From: an uncultured SAR116 cluster alpha proteobacterium
GTDB taxonomy: Bacteria > Pseudomonadota > Alphaproteobacteria > Puniceispirillales > Marisalimonadaceae
Direction of reading: 5' to 3'
Length of the DNA stretch: 64,000 bases
Assembly (NCBI GenBank): GCA_902622875.1
Contig: CACNRW010000007.1
Location: 17,219-81,218 of the forward strand
A program made the position numbers and the translations under genes. The notes under the pieces were generated by a model. That model saw nothing but the letters and a program-made list of their open reading frames with translations, was not told the origin of the DNA and searched no databases. This document shows, in pieces, positions 32,690 through 43,324 of the stretch; the stretch's first letter is position 1; each line of letters begins with the position of its first letter.

Positions 32690-33088
32690 TTAAATCACAC
32701 TAAGGTAAATTATTGACCAAGTTAAAATAGTTAAAAGCAAAGAGCAAAAAACTACTGCCCCGCCCGAAATATAGGCATGCTTCAAATCATAGCCATAGCC
32801 GGCATCCCAAAATAAATGTCTTATGCCATTTGATAAATGATAAAAAAGACCAAAAGTGAAGCCAAGGAGAACTACGTGACTAAACCAATGATTTACAACT
32901 TTAGAGAATAAAAGATATGTTTCTTTGCCAAGTGTAAGTGATATTATCCATACTACTAAAATTATACTCCCCATTGATAAAACAATACCTGTACCTCTAT
33001 GCAGAATTGACAGAATTGAGGTAAGTTGTGGCTTATAAATTTGGAGATGAGGTGATAGTGGTCTTTGTCTACTCATTATTTTACCCAT
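32690..33088 (-). CDS. sdhC: Succinate dehydrogenase cytochrome b556 subunit (start may be the ATG at 33076)
   Basis: RPLSPHLQIYKPQLTSILSILHRGTG; HLSNGIRHLFWDAGYG heme-binding region. Confidence 0.95.
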   Translation of the reverse strand: MGKIMSRQRPLSPHLQIYKPQLTSILSILHRGTGIVLSMGSIILVVWIISLTLGKETYLLFSKVVNHWFSHVVLLGFTFGLFYHLSNGIRHLFWDAGYGYDLKHAYISGGAVVFCSLLLTILTWSIIYLSVI

Positions 33089-33156
33089 GATTTTTAATAT
33101 TTAATAAATGAACTAATAACATAAAAATTTCAATTACAAATAAGGAAAATTCTAAC

Positions 33157-34071
33157 TTATTGGTTAATAATTATTAAAATTGACGTTCCAAGTAGCATAA
33201 TACCAATAAATTCAGTTTGTTTAATTTTTTCTTTGAAAAAAATCATTGATATTAAAATTGAAAAAATTAACTCAATTTGTCCTACCGCCCTGACTTCTGC
33301 AGCTGTAGCCAACCCAAAAGCTACAAACCATCCAAAAGTTGCACCAGTTCCACAAAGCCCAGCGGGCAAACTAGGTTTCCAAAATTTAAAAACAGCTTTT
33401 AGTTGGTCTCTTTTAAATACAAACATATATATACCAACAATAATTGTTTGAAAGATTATCGCGATAAAAGAAATGAACATTGATCTATCTAAAAGTGGAC
33501 CATCTACCGAAATTATAGACATTCTAAAAGTCACAACTGATGCAGCTAAAAGTAGGCCTGACAAAAGACCAATCAACGTTCCAATTGATGTAACAGACTT
33601 AAATAAAAGTTTTATTGTATCCAGGAAACTTTCTGCTTTTTTTGCATATGACAATAACAAAACAGATATTACACCTAATAGTATTCCAAGAGTTATCGGC
33701 AAAGAAAAAAATTCACTTAATATCAACATCTCCAAAAATGCTATCAATATTACTTCTGTTTTAGAGAAAGCAATTCCTGCAGCAAAACTTTTATGAGAGA
33801 AAACTTTCATGAGAACGTAAGTAAAAAGAACCTGAAAAATAGATCCTAAAAAACAAAGCATGATAGAATAGTTTGATAAAATAGGGATTGAATTACCAGG
33901 AATATTTATCCAGACAAACCATACAAGAGAAGTAAACGGAAGCGCATAACAAAATCTTATGTAAGCAGCACCGTAATCACCAAGTTTAGATATCATATTT
34001 TTCTGAAAAGCTGATCGGGCGGTTTGACAACCTGCAGCAAAAATTGCTGCTACAATCCATACGTATTCCAT
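33157..34071 (-). CDS. DMT-superfamily (EamA-like) transporter
   Basis: 304 aa, about 10 hydrophobic segments; EamA-like duplication. Confidence 0.82.
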   Translation of the reverse strand: MEYVWIVAAIFAAGCQTARSAFQKNMISKLGDYGAAYIRFCYALPFTSLVWFVWINIPGNSIPILSNYSIMLCFLGSIFQVLFTYVLMKVFSHKSFAAGIAFSKTEVILIAFLEMLILSEFFSLPITLGILLGVISVLLLSYAKKAESFLDTIKLLFKSVTSIGTLIGLLSGLLLAASVVTFRMSIISVDGPLLDRSMFISFIAIIFQTIIVGIYMFVFKRDQLKAVFKFWKPSLPAGLCGTGATFGWFVAFGLATAAEVRAVGQIELIFSILISMIFFKEKIKQTEFIGIMLLGTSILIIINQ

Positions 34072-34103
34072 TTATTCTGACAAAAAATTAATCAAACAAA
34101 GCA

Positions 34104-35132
34104 TTATAGTGAAGCTCCCTTAAGTTTTTTACTGGCCAATAACTCAGCAATCTGAACTGTGTTTAACGCTGCACCTTTTCTTAAATTATCTCCTACGCAC
34201 CAAAAAGCTATTCCATTTTTAACTGATGGATCTTTTCTTATACGACTTATATAAACATCGTCCTCACCAGCAACCTCTACAGGTGTCACATAACCCTCAT
34301 CAGCCCTATGGTCAACAACTGTAATTCCATTAGCATCCCGTAATAAGTTTCTAACTTGTCTTTCATCAATATCTTTTTTACATTCGACGAAAACAGCTTC
34401 GCTATGACCTATAAAGACAGGAACTCTAACACAATGAGCAACTAAATTTATAGTGGGGTCTAGTATTTTTTTAGTTTCAACATTCATTTTCCATTCTTCT
34501 TTGGTAAATCCATCATCCATAAAAATATCAATATGTGGTATGACGTTGAAAGCTATTTTTTTTGTGAATTGTTCAGGTGTTGCCTGATCATGCACAAATA
34601 CACCTTTTGTCTGATTAAATAATTCATCCATAGCTGGTTTTCCAGCACCAGAAACAGCCTGATAGGTCGAAACAACTACTCTTGATATTTCAAATTTTTT
34701 ATGAATTGGCTTTAGCGCTACAACTAGCTGAATGGTAGAACAGTTAGGGTTAGCTATGATATTTTTTTTATTATAATTATTAATAGCCTCGGGATTAACC
34801 TCAGGAACTATTAAGGGAACCTCATCATCCATTCTGAAGCAAGAAGAATTATCAATAACTATGCAACCTTTGTTTCCTGCAACTGGACCAAATTTTTTAG
34901 CAATATTGGAACCTGCTGAAAAAAGAGCTATATCCACATTTTCAAAATTAAAATCATCAACAGACTTTACTTTTAGAACTTTGTCATCTCCATAAGAGAC
35001 TTCTTTTCCAATGGATGATTTAGAGGCTAACGCATAAATATTTTTTACCGGAAACTTTCTTTCAAACAAAGTTTGAAGCATTTCTCTTCCAACGGCGCCA
35101 GTTGCACCAACTACAGCAACATTATAAGCCAT
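34104..35132 (-). CDS. asd: Aspartate-semialdehyde dehydrogenase
   Basis: VAVVGATGAVGREMLQTL; NPNCSTIQLVVALKPI; STYQAVSGAGKPAMDEL. Confidence 0.97.
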   Translation of the reverse strand: MAYNVAVVGATGAVGREMLQTLFERKFPVKNIYALASKSSIGKEVSYGDDKVLKVKSVDDFNFENVDIALFSAGSNIAKKFGPVAGNKGCIVIDNSSCFRMDDEVPLIVPEVNPEAINNYNKKNIIANPNCSTIQLVVALKPIHKKFEISRVVVSTYQAVSGAGKPAMDELFNQTKGVFVHDQATPEQFTKKIAFNVIPHIDIFMDDGFTKEEWKMNVETKKILDPTINLVAHCVRVPVFIGHSEAVFVECKKDIDERQVRNLLRDANGITVVDHRADEGYVTPVEVAGEDDVYISRIRKDPSVKNGIAFWCVGDNLRKGAALNTVQIAELLASKKLKGASL

Positions 35133-36248
35133 TTAATTAGTTAATTCCTCTAATTTATGTATAACCAAGTCCATCATTCCTGTAGTTCCAACTTTTTCTC
35201 TTCCTTTGGCCATTATATCTGGCGTCCTTGGTCCTGCGTCTAACGCTTTTGAGACAGCTTTGTCGATTAAGTCAGCTTCTTCTTTCATATCAAAGGAATA
35301 TCTGAATAACATTGATAAACTTAGTAATTCAGCTAAAGGGTTAGCCAATCCTTTACCTGCTATGTCAGGAGCTGAACCATGAACTGGTTCATACATTGCA
35401 TATCTCTTTCCAGTGTTTTTATCAACTGAACCTAAACTTGCAGATGGGAGCATGCCAAGTGAACCAGTTAACATAGCTGCGCAATCAGACAAAATATCTC
35501 CAAATAAGTTATCAGTTACTATTACGTCAAATTGATTAGGGTCTCTTACTAATTGCATTGCACAATTATCTGCATACATATGATTTATATCAATACCGGC
35601 ACCTTCTTTTTTATGAAGGTTTATCATTACTTCTCGCCACAAAACACCTGACATCATAACATTAGCCTTTTCAACGGAGGTAACTTTTCCATTTCTTGCC
35701 CTTGCCATATCAAAGGCTACCCTTCCGATTCTTTCTATTTCAGGGGTGGTATATAAGTTAGTATCATATCCTTTTTTTTGCTCTGCATTAATTTCATCAA
35801 TTCCACGTGGCTCAGCAAAATAAATACCACCTGTCAATTCTCTCAATATTAATATATCTAAACCAGAAATTATTTCTGGCTTAAGTGATGAGGCATCGAC
35901 TAAAGCTGGAAAAACCATTGCCGGTCTAAGATTGGCAAACAAGTCCATCTCTTTTCTTAATCTTAAAAGACCGTTCTCTGGTCTTTTTTCGAATTCTACA
36001 CCATCATATTTTGGTCCTCCAACAGCTCCGAATAAAACAGCGTCTGCATCCATAGTATCTGCCAAAGTTTCATCCGAAAGTGGTGTTCCAAATTTATCAA
36101 AAGAAGCACCACCAACTAAACCTTCTTTGATATTAAAATTAATATTTTTGTTTTTAGCCAACCAATCGACCACTCTTAATGTTTCATTTACTACCTCTGG
36201 ACCAACTCCGTCTCCAGGTAGCACCATTAATGTTCTATTCGACGACAT
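35133..36248 (-). CDS. leuB: 3-isopropylmalate dehydrogenase
   Basis: LMVLPGDGVGPEVVNE; LRELTGGIYFAEPRG; YEPVHGSAPDIAGKGLANP. Confidence 0.97.
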   Translation of the reverse strand: MSSNRTLMVLPGDGVGPEVVNETLRVVDWLAKNKNINFNIKEGLVGGASFDKFGTPLSDETLADTMDADAVLFGAVGGPKYDGVEFEKRPENGLLRLRKEMDLFANLRPAMVFPALVDASSLKPEIISGLDILILRELTGGIYFAEPRGIDEINAEQKKGYDTNLYTTPEIERIGRVAFDMARARNGKVTSVEKANVMMSGVLWREVMINLHKKEGAGIDINHMYADNCAMQLVRDPNQFDVIVTDNLFGDILSDCAAMLTGSLGMLPSASLGSVDKNTGKRYAMYEPVHGSAPDIAGKGLANPLAELLSLSMLFRYSFDMKEEADLIDKAVSKALDAGPRTPDIMAKGREKVGTTGMMDLVIHKLEELTN

Positions 36249-36272
36249 TACATTTCCTAGCTTTATTTTTTA

Positions 36273-36878
36273 TTATAACCATGGTCTTTCAGAAGACACT
36301 TTTGTTTCAAAATTTTGAATTTCACTTGATTTTTGCATAGTTAAGCCAATATCATCTAAACCTTCGAGAAGACATTTTTTTCTAAATGGATCTATATCAA
36401 ATTTTATCACAGATCCATTTGGCCTCCTAATTTCCTGTGATGGTAAGTCTATTTCTAGTTCAGGGTTTTCTTTATCTTTAGCATCAGCCATTAGAGCTTC
36501 TCTTTGTTCGGGAGTTACTTTAATAGGTAGAAGACCGTTTTTGAAGGAATTATTATAAAAAATATCTGCAAATGAAGTTGATATAATACATTTTATACCA
36601 AAATCAGATAATGCCCAAGGCGCATGCTCTCTGCTTGAGCCACATCCAAAGTTATCGCCCGCAACAATAATATTGCTAGATCTATAAGGTTCTTCGTTTA
36701 ATACAAAGTCTTTCTTTTCGGTGCCATCGTCATTAAATCTCATCTCATCGAATAAATGTTTACCCAAACCTGTTCTCTTAATAGTTTTTAAGAATTGTTT
36801 AGGTATTATTTTGTCAGTATCAACATTTATAAAGTTAAAAGGAGCAGCTATACCTTTAAGATTAGTAAATTTTTCCAT
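36273..36878 (-). CDS. leuD: 3-isopropylmalate dehydratase small subunit
   Basis: [30 protein letters not shown]. Confidence 0.97.
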   Translation of the reverse strand: MEKFTNLKGIAAPFNFINVDTDKIIPKQFLKTIKRTGLGKHLFDEMRFNDDGTEKKDFVLNEEPYRSSNIIVAGDNFGCGSSREHAPWALSDFGIKCIISTSFADIFYNNSFKNGLLPIKVTPEQREALMADAKDKENPELEIDLPSQEIRRPNGSVIKFDIDPFRKKCLLEGLDDIGLTMQKSSEIQNFETKVSSERPWL

Positions 36879-36897
36879 GATATATCCTCTTAAATAA

Positions 36898-38301
36898 TTA
36901 GCTTAATGAATCACAGTCTGTTAATTTTCCAGTTATTGCAGAAGCAGCGGCTATCTGTGGACTTACCAAATGAGTTCTTCCACCTTTTCCTTGTCTACCT
37001 TCAAAATTTCTATTTGAAGTACTAGCACATCTTTCTCCAGGCTGTAATTTATCTTCATTCATAGCCAAACACATTGAACAACCAGGCTCTCTCCATTCAA
37101 AACCTGCTTCTGTAAACATTAAGTTAAGACCTTCTTCTTCAGCTTGAGCCTTAACTAATCCTGAACCAGGAACAACCATAGCTCTTAAACCTTGTTTTAC
37201 TTTTTTACCTTCAATAATTCTAGCTGCTGATCTCAAGTCCTCTATCCTAGAATTAGTACAAGAACCAATAAATACTGTGTTAATTTCAACATCCGAAATC
37301 TTTTGGCCACCTTTCAAACCCATATACTCAAGCGATCTTTCAACTTTTAGTCGAGCATCGTCGTCTTGAATTTTACTTGGATCTGGAATGAAACCATCAA
37401 TAGATACGACATCTTCAGGGCTTGTCCCCCAAGTTACAGTAGGTTTAATTTTAGTAGCATCAATAGTTATTCTTTTATCATAAAAAGCACCCTCGTCTGA
37501 AGGCAATGACTTCCACCACTCAATTGCAAGGTCCCAATCATTGCCTTTAGGTGACATCGGCTTATCTTTTAAATAATCAAAAGTAACTTGGTCAGGTGCT
37601 ATCATACCTGCTCTGGCACCTGCTTCAATTGACATATTGCATACTGTCATTCTACCCTCCATAGAGAGTTTTTTTATAGACTCTCCCGAATATTCTATGA
37701 CATGACCTGTTCCGCCAGCTGTTCCAATTTTACCAATAATAGCAAGAACTAAGTCTTTAGGAGAAACACCAGTTTGAAGCTCACCTTCTAAATTGATAAG
37801 CATATTCTTAGCTGGCTTTTGTATTAAGGTTTGTGTAGCTAAAACGTGTTCAACCTCTGATGTTCCAATTCCAAAAGCAAGAGCACCAAAGGCTCCATGT
37901 GTAGCAGTATGGCTATCTCCACAAACTATTGTCATTCCTGGCTGAGTAAAACCTTGCTCAGGTCCTATAACGTGAACAATACCCTGTCTTTTGTCCATCA
38001 TATTAAAATAAGGAATACCAAAATCTTCAACATTTTTGTCTAATGCTTCAACTTGTATTCGTGATTCTTCTTCATCTATTCCACCAGCTCTGTCAGTAGT
38101 AGGGACATTATGATCAGCGACTGCAAGTGTTCTTTTTGGTGAGTTAACAGTCCTACCAGATAATCTTAACCCTTCGAAGGCTTGAGGACTAGTTACTTCA
38201 TGAACTAAATGCCTATCTATATATATTAATGACGCACCATCTTCCTGGGTATCAATAAGATGGTGATCCCAAATCTTGTCAAAAAGTGTTTTAGGTTTCA
38301 T
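36898..38301 (-). CDS. leuC: 3-isopropylmalate dehydratase large subunit
   Basis: [60 protein letters not shown]. Confidence 0.98.
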   Translation of the reverse strand: MKPKTLFDKIWDHHLIDTQEDGASLIYIDRHLVHEVTSPQAFEGLRLSGRTVNSPKRTLAVADHNVPTTDRAGGIDEEESRIQVEALDKNVEDFGIPYFNMMDKRQGIVHVIGPEQGFTQPGMTIVCGDSHTATHGAFGALAFGIGTSEVEHVLATQTLIQKPAKNMLINLEGELQTGVSPKDLVLAIIGKIGTAGGTGHVIEYSGESIKKLSMEGRMTVCNMSIEAGARAGMIAPDQVTFDYLKDKPMSPKGNDWDLAIEWWKSLPSDEGAFYDKRITIDATKIKPTVTWGTSPEDVVSIDGFIPDPSKIQDDDARLKVERSLEYMGLKGGQKISDVEINTVFIGSCTNSRIEDLRSAARIIEGKKVKQGLRAMVVPGSGLVKAQAEEEGLNLMFTEAGFEWREPGCSMCLAMNEDKLQPGERCASTSNRNFEGRQGKGGRTHLVSPQIAAASAITGKLTDCDSLS

Positions 38302-38372
38302 TTTTTATCTCCATAAAATTGGAAATTAATTTAAAGACGTTGAGTAAGTGAAAAAAGTTTCTATTTAGCGAT

Positions 38373-38804
38373 TTATGAAGTTTTTTCGTCTGAAGTTTCT
38401 TTGATTTCGGACTTTTCAACCTTTGGACTATTTTCCTTTTTATTAACTTGAATTTTCTCAACAATACGTGCTGATTTACCCCTTCTATCTCTAAGATAGT
38501 ATAGTTTAGCTCTCCTAACTTTTCCTCTTTTAAGGACTGTGATTGCTGCAATCTTTGGTGAGAAAATTGGAAATATTCTTTCAACACCCTCGCCATATGA
38601 GATTTTCCTAACTGTAAAGCTTTCGTTCAATCCTCCACCACTTCGAGCAATGCATAATCCCTCAAAGGCTTGTATTCTCTCCTTATCACCTTCTACAATT
38701 TTGACGTCAACTTTTATAGTATCACCTGCACCAAATTCTGGGATAGATCTTTCTGAAGCAATTTTGTCCATCTGATCTTTTTCAATTTTATCAATAACAT
38801 TCAT
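38373..38804 (-). CDS. rplS: 50S ribosomal protein L19 with a charged C-terminal extension
   Basis: [58 protein letters not shown]; tail [21 protein letters not shown]. Confidence 0.97.
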   Translation of the reverse strand: MNVIDKIEKDQMDKIASERSIPEFGAGDTIKVDVKIVEGDKERIQAFEGLCIARSGGGLNESFTVRKISYGEGVERIFPIFSPKIAAITVLKRGKVRRAKLYYLRDRRGKSARIVEKIQVNKKENSPKVEKSEIKETSDEKTS

Positions 38805-38858
38805 TTTATTACCCTTTCGTGAAACATCTTCATAGCAAATTAATAATTTTTTTTCTAG

Positions 38859-39545
38859 TTAAGATTTTATATATTTAGACCAAAGATCTGGCCTCTTAGA
38901 CTTAGTTAATTTTTCTGACATTTCAGTTTTCCACTTTTTTATTCTTTTGTGATCCCCAGAGAGCAACACCTCTGGAACTTCAAGCTCATTCCAAACTCTA
39001 GGGTAGGTATATAATGGATACTCTAACAAATTATTTTCAAAACTTTCCTCAACTAACCCTATGGAATTTCCAATCACATTTGGAAGAAGTCTAACTGTGG
39101 CATCAATCATCAATTGAGCACCTATTTCGCCACCAGACAAAATGAAGTCACCTACACTTACTTCAATGACATTATTATATATTAAAAACCTTTCATCTAC
39201 TCCTTCATACCTACCACAAATAAATATGGCACCTTGTTCTTTAGACAAATCTTTTGCAAATGCCTGGTCAAATTTTATTCCTCTTGGTGACAGATATATT
39301 CTTGGTCCTTCTTCTGCGGAGGCTGATGACAAAGCTTTGTCAAGAACTTCAGCATTTATAACCATTCCTGGCCCACCACCAAATGGAACGTCATCAACTT
39401 TACCATTTTTATTGTTTGCAAAGTCCCTGATATTTATTTTATTAAGGTTCCATAAACCATTTTCTAGAGCCTTACCTGCCAATGAACAACCTAAAGTTCC
39501 AGGAAACATTTCTGGAAACAATGTTAGAACAGTTGCATTCCACAC
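38859..39545 (-). CDS. trmD: tRNA (guanine-N1)-methyltransferase
   Basis: VLTLFPEMFPGTLGCSLAGKALE; DDVPFGGGPGMV; GDFILSGGEIGAQLMIDATVRLLP. Confidence 0.97.
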   Translation of the reverse strand: MWNATVLTLFPEMFPGTLGCSLAGKALENGLWNLNKINIRDFANNKNGKVDDVPFGGGPGMVINAEVLDKALSSASAEEGPRIYLSPRGIKFDQAFAKDLSKEQGAIFICGRYEGVDERFLIYNNVIEVSVGDFILSGGEIGAQLMIDATVRLLPNVIGNSIGLVEESFENNLLEYPLYTYPRVWNELEVPEVLLSGDHKRIKKWKTEMSEKLTKSKRPDLWSKYIKS

Positions 39546-39560
39546 AAAAAACTCCTCTTG

Positions 39561-40070
39561 TTAATCTTTTATAAAATTAAGATCTAAGTTTAATACAACC
39601 TCTCGTTCCACATAATTAATATCTTCCAAAAAATCTGAACTCATAGGCAAATAAAATTTTTTATCATTTTTTTTTACCTCTATTAACAAACCACCACCAA
39701 AATCGTTGAACGTAATGATTTCACCTAAACTATCTCGATTTAAGTTATAAACCTGAAAACCTAATAAATCTACTTGATAGAACTCATCATCTGCAAGCGT
39801 TGATAATTGATCTCTCTTAATAAGTAATTTTAAACCTCTTAATTTTTCTGCATCATTTCGTGTGGTAATATTTTCAATTTTACAAATAAGATTTTGTTTA
39901 ACTTTTCTAATAAATGTTAAATTTATTGGTTTACTAGAATTGTCTAAATAAAACTCCTTATAAGAAAAAAGATTTTCAGGGACTTCGGTGTAACTTTTTA
40001 GCTTCACTTCTCCTTTAATACCTTTAACTCCTACAAAGAGCCCTATTTCTAAAAAATTTTTATTAGACAA
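39561..40070 (-). CDS. rimM: Ribosome maturation factor RimM
   Basis: GLFVGVKGIKGEVKLKSYTE; DEFYQVDLLGFQV; between rpsP and trmD. Confidence 0.94.
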   Translation of the reverse strand: MSNKNFLEIGLFVGVKGIKGEVKLKSYTEVPENLFSYKEFYLDNSSKPINLTFIRKVKQNLICKIENITTRNDAEKLRGLKLLIKRDQLSTLADDEFYQVDLLGFQVYNLNRDSLGEIITFNDFGGGLLIEVKKNDKKFYLPMSSDFLEDINYVEREVVLNLDLNFIKD

Positions 40071-40077
40071 AATTTAT

Positions 40078-40680
40078 TTATTCTTTTTTATCCTCTTCAG
40101 TTGGTGCTTCTGCTGCTGGTGCCTCTTCAGCTGGTGCTGGTGCTGCTGGTGCCTCTGCTGCTGATGCTTCTTCAGCTGGTGCTTCTTCAGCTGGTGCTTC
40201 TGCTGCTGATGCTTCTTCAGCTGGTGCCTCTGCTGCTGATGCTTCTTCAGCTGTTGCTACTGGTGCTTCTTCAGCTGGTGCTACTGGTGCTTCTTCAGCT
40301 GGTGCTACTGGTGCTTCTTCAGCTGGTGCTTCAGCTGCTGAAGCTAATTTTTCAGCTGCCTCTGCCTCTCTTTCTTTTCTTTTCTTACCTGGAGCGCTTT
40401 TGATAGGCTGGTCTCTAATTACTGGTGCTTTTACCAAACCATCTGAGGACAACATTTTTGCAACCCTTAGTGTAGGCTGTGCTCCTTTTGATATCCAGTA
40501 TTTTACTCTTTCTACATCCAATACAAGTCTTTCTGCATGATCTTTAGCCACCATAGGATTGTAAGAACCTAATCTTTCAATAAACTTTCCATCTCGTGGA
40601 GATAAAGCCTCGGCAACTACAATTTTGTAAAAAGGTCTCTTTTTAGCCCCACCTCTAGATAATCTAATTTTTAACGCCAT
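40078..40680 (-). CDS. rpsP: 30S ribosomal protein S16 with a long Ala/Glu/Pro-rich C-terminal extension
   Basis: [43 protein letters not shown]; ribosomal core followed by a [17 protein letters not shown] repeat tail. Confidence 0.97.
   Translation of the reverse strand: MALKIRLSRGGAKKRPFYKIVVAEALSPRDGKFIERLGSYNPMVAKDHAERLVLDVERVKYWISKGAQPTLRVAKMLSSDGLVKAPVIRDQPIKSAPGKKRKEREAEAAEKLASAAEAPAEEAPVAPAEEAPVAPAEEAPVATAEEASAAEAPAEEASAAEAPAEEAPAEEASAAEAPAAPAPAEEAPAAEAPTEEDKKE
40095..40345. repeat. Imprecise tandem repeat encoding the S16 PAEEAPVA / AEAPAEEAS tail (clearest unit 24 nt)
   Basis: Repeated (gctactggtgcttcttcagctggt)n and related units read directly in the + strand; maps to [24 protein letters not shown]. 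Confidence 0.85.
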
Positions 40681-40709
40681 TTTTTTTCCTTGTATTAAAT
40701 TAATTAAGT

Positions 40710-42233
40710 TTATCGTCTTTTCTTTGATGGTTTTCCGCCCAAACCAGGTAAGCCAGCACCACCAAACCTATTCGCCATATTTCCTATATTAGGCATATTT
40801 CCACCCATCATTTTTTGCAATTCAGCCATCCTATTTGCATCCATAACTGGAGATTGACTTTCTGAAACTTGTTCTGAATTCGAGCTTCCACCCCCTAACG
40901 AAGACATCATATTTTTTAAACCACCTAGGCCACCCATTTTACCCATTTTTTTCATCATACGGGCCATATCTTGTTGCTGTTTTACAAGTCTATTTACATC
41001 AGAAACAGCTGTCCCTGATCCAAACGCAATTCTTTTTCTACGTGAAGCATTTAAAAGAGCAACATTAATTCTTTCCTTCTTAGTCATTGAGTAAATAATA
41101 GCTTCTTGTTTTGAAATAGCTTTATCGTTGAAATTATTTGCTGCCATTTGTTTCTGCAGTTTACCTATGCCAGGTAGCATTGACATAACACCACCTAAAC
41201 CACCCATTTTTTTGAGTTGTCCAATTTGCTTTAACATATCATTCATATCAAAACTGCCTTGAGACATTCTTTTCATCATATGGGCAGCATCTTCTTCAGC
41301 AATAGTTTCTGCTGCTTTTTCAACTAATGAAACGACATCACCCATGTCTAAAATCCTGCCAGCTGCTCTATCTGGATAAAATGGCTCTAATCCGTCTAAT
41401 TTTTCAGAAACACCAACAAATTTTATGGGACAACCCGTAACCGACCTCATAGATAACGCTGCACCACCTCTTGCATCACCGTCAGAACGAGTTAACACCA
41501 CACCTGATATTTTAATTAATTCTGAAAATGCTTTAGCAGTTTGAACAGCGTCCTGACCTGTCATTGCATCAGCAACTAATAAAGTTTCCGATGGATTTGA
41601 TAGTTTAAAAACTTCTTGAGCCTCTGACATCATGGCTGTATCCAAAGTCGTCCTTCCAGCAGTATCAAGAATCAACACATCTATTGCTTGAATTTTTGAT
41701 GCTGCCATTGCTCTTCTAGCTATTTTTTCTGGACTCTCCCCGTCTATCTCAGGTAGCACTAAAACCTCAGCTTGCTCACCTAGAATTTTAAGTTGTTCTC
41801 TTGCTGCTGGCCTATAAATATCAAGAGAAGCAAGCATTACTTTCTTTCTTTTTTTAGATTTTAAATGTAATGCTAACTTGCCCGCTGTTGTAGTTTTACC
41901 TGAACCTTGAAGGCCAACTAATAAAATAACTGCTGGTGGAGCATGATCAATTAGAAGTTCTGATTCATCTGATCCAAGAACTTCAATTAGTACGTCATTT
42001 ACTATCTTTATAACTTGCTGACCAGGAGTGACAGATCTTAATACTTCTTCGCCTACTGCTCTAATTCTGACCTTGTCAATGAACTCTCTAACCACTGATA
42101 AAGCAACGTCAGCATCCAATAGAGCTGCACGAACTTCTTTTAAGGCTGTGTCAACGTCACCTTCAGAGAGAGCGCCCCTTTTGGTAAGCCCTTTAAAAAC
42201 ATTTCCAAGTTTATCTGTTAAGTTTTCAAACAT
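40710..42233 (-). CDS. ffh: Signal recognition particle protein Ffh
   Basis: [60 protein letters not shown]; Met-rich C-terminal M domain. ATG at 42233 preferred over the ORF start at 42287. Confidence 0.97.
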   Translation of the reverse strand: MFENLTDKLGNVFKGLTKRGALSEGDVDTALKEVRAALLDADVALSVVREFIDKVRIRAVGEEVLRSVTPGQQVIKIVNDVLIEVLGSDESELLIDHAPPAVILLVGLQGSGKTTTAGKLALHLKSKKRKKVMLASLDIYRPAAREQLKILGEQAEVLVLPEIDGESPEKIARRAMAASKIQAIDVLILDTAGRTTLDTAMMSEAQEVFKLSNPSETLLVADAMTGQDAVQTAKAFSELIKISGVVLTRSDGDARGGAALSMRSVTGCPIKFVGVSEKLDGLEPFYPDRAAGRILDMGDVVSLVEKAAETIAEEDAAHMMKRMSQGSFDMNDMLKQIGQLKKMGGLGGVMSMLPGIGKLQKQMAANNFNDKAISKQEAIIYSMTKKERINVALLNASRRKRIAFGSGTAVSDVNRLVKQQQDMARMMKKMGKMGGLGGLKNMMSSLGGGSSNSEQVSESQSPVMDANRMAELQKMMGGNMPNIGNMANRFGGAGLPGLGGKPSKKRR

Positions 42234-42368
42234 TTTAATACCAAATCTAATATTCAAACCACAATTACGCCCGTGCTTGAAACTCAAGGACGTGCGCTAA
42301 TAATCTTAATAAATAAATATAAAGATGAATTACAAAAATTTAGTATTTAAGTCAAGTTAAAGTAATCT

Positions 42369-43307
42369 CTATATTTCATCTAGGCCAGCTAATGCTCTAG
42401 AAAAAGAAGTAGCTTTAAAAGTTTGAAGATCATCTAATCCCTCTCCAACGCCAACAGCATGAATTGGAATTTTGTAACTTTCAGCTAATGAAACAACAAC
42501 CCCACCTTTTGCACTACCATCTAATTTAGTTATTATCATCCCCGTTAAACCAATTGCTTCATTAAAACTTTTTAGTTGGGAATGTGCATTCTGTCCAACA
42601 GTTCCATCTAAAACAACAACTTTTTGATGAGGGGCATTTTTATCTAATTTACTCAGTACCTTGCATGTCTTAGTAAGTTCTTCCATTAAGTCTTTTTTAT
42701 TTTGTAATCTTCCAGCAGTATCTACAATAACAATATCCTTACCCTCATTTTTTGCTAATTGCAGAGCTTTAAATGCAACAGCAGCAGAGTCTCCCCCATC
42801 TACACCAGAAACTACATGTGCACCAACTCTTTTGCCCCACGTTTTTAATTGTTCTACCGCTGCAGCTCTAAATGTGTCTGACGCCGCCAAAACTACTGTT
42901 TTATTTTGAATTCTAAATTGTTCAGCTAATTTAGCGGCAGTAGTAGTTTTCCCAGATCCATTTACACCCGCTAAAAAAAGTACATGAGGTTTAGAAGTTA
43001 TATTTTCAAAAAGATTTTTTTCACATGGTAATAAAATTTGTTCAATTTCCGAAGCTAATGTTTTGGCAACATCTAATTTTTCTACTTCTTTATTTTTATT
43101 TAATTCAAATTTTTGGTCTTTAATTTTTTTTGTTATTCTAGCTGCCACTTCAATACCAAGGTCAGCTAAAATCAATTGATCTTCTATGTTATCAACTGTT
43201 TCTTGATCGATACTTTTTTTTCCAGTTATTGAAGCTAGAGCATCTTCTACTTTTGATGCTGATTTACTTAATCCTGTTTTAAGTTTTTTAAACCAATTTA
43301 GTGCCAT
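42369..43307 (-). CDS. ftsY: Signal recognition particle receptor FtsY
   Basis: [51 protein letters not shown]. Confidence 0.97.
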   Translation of the reverse strand: MALNWFKKLKTGLSKSASKVEDALASITGKKSIDQETVDNIEDQLILADLGIEVAARITKKIKDQKFELNKNKEVEKLDVAKTLASEIEQILLPCEKNLFENITSKPHVLFLAGVNGSGKTTTAAKLAEQFRIQNKTVVLAASDTFRAAAVEQLKTWGKRVGAHVVSGVDGGDSAAVAFKALQLAKNEGKDIVIVDTAGRLQNKKDLMEELTKTCKVLSKLDKNAPHQKVVVLDGTVGQNAHSQLKSFNEAIGLTGMIITKLDGSAKGGVVVSLAESYKIPIHAVGVGEGLDDLQTFKATSFSRALAGLDEI

Positions 43308-43324
43308 GAATCTTCACTTGTGAT

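Noticed and set aside
38291-38596. 101-aa minus-strand ORF overlapping rplS
   Set aside because: Out-of-frame overlap with the well-supported L19 gene; Lys/Leu-rich composition typical of a shifted frame
40095-40345. Short regular repeats considered as a CRISPR array
   Set aside because: Repeats are contiguous without unique spacers, stay in frame with rpsP and encode its tail
40101-40403. 100-aa Leu/Val-rich ORF on the + strand
   Set aside because: It is the antisense reading of the S16 Ala/Glu/Pro tandem repeat and ribosomal core; the poly-Leu composition is a by-product of the repeat
42288-42368. ffh-ftsY intergenic region considered for a 4.5S/SRP RNA gene
   Set aside because: Too short, and no GGAA-tetraloop SRP hairpin recognisable
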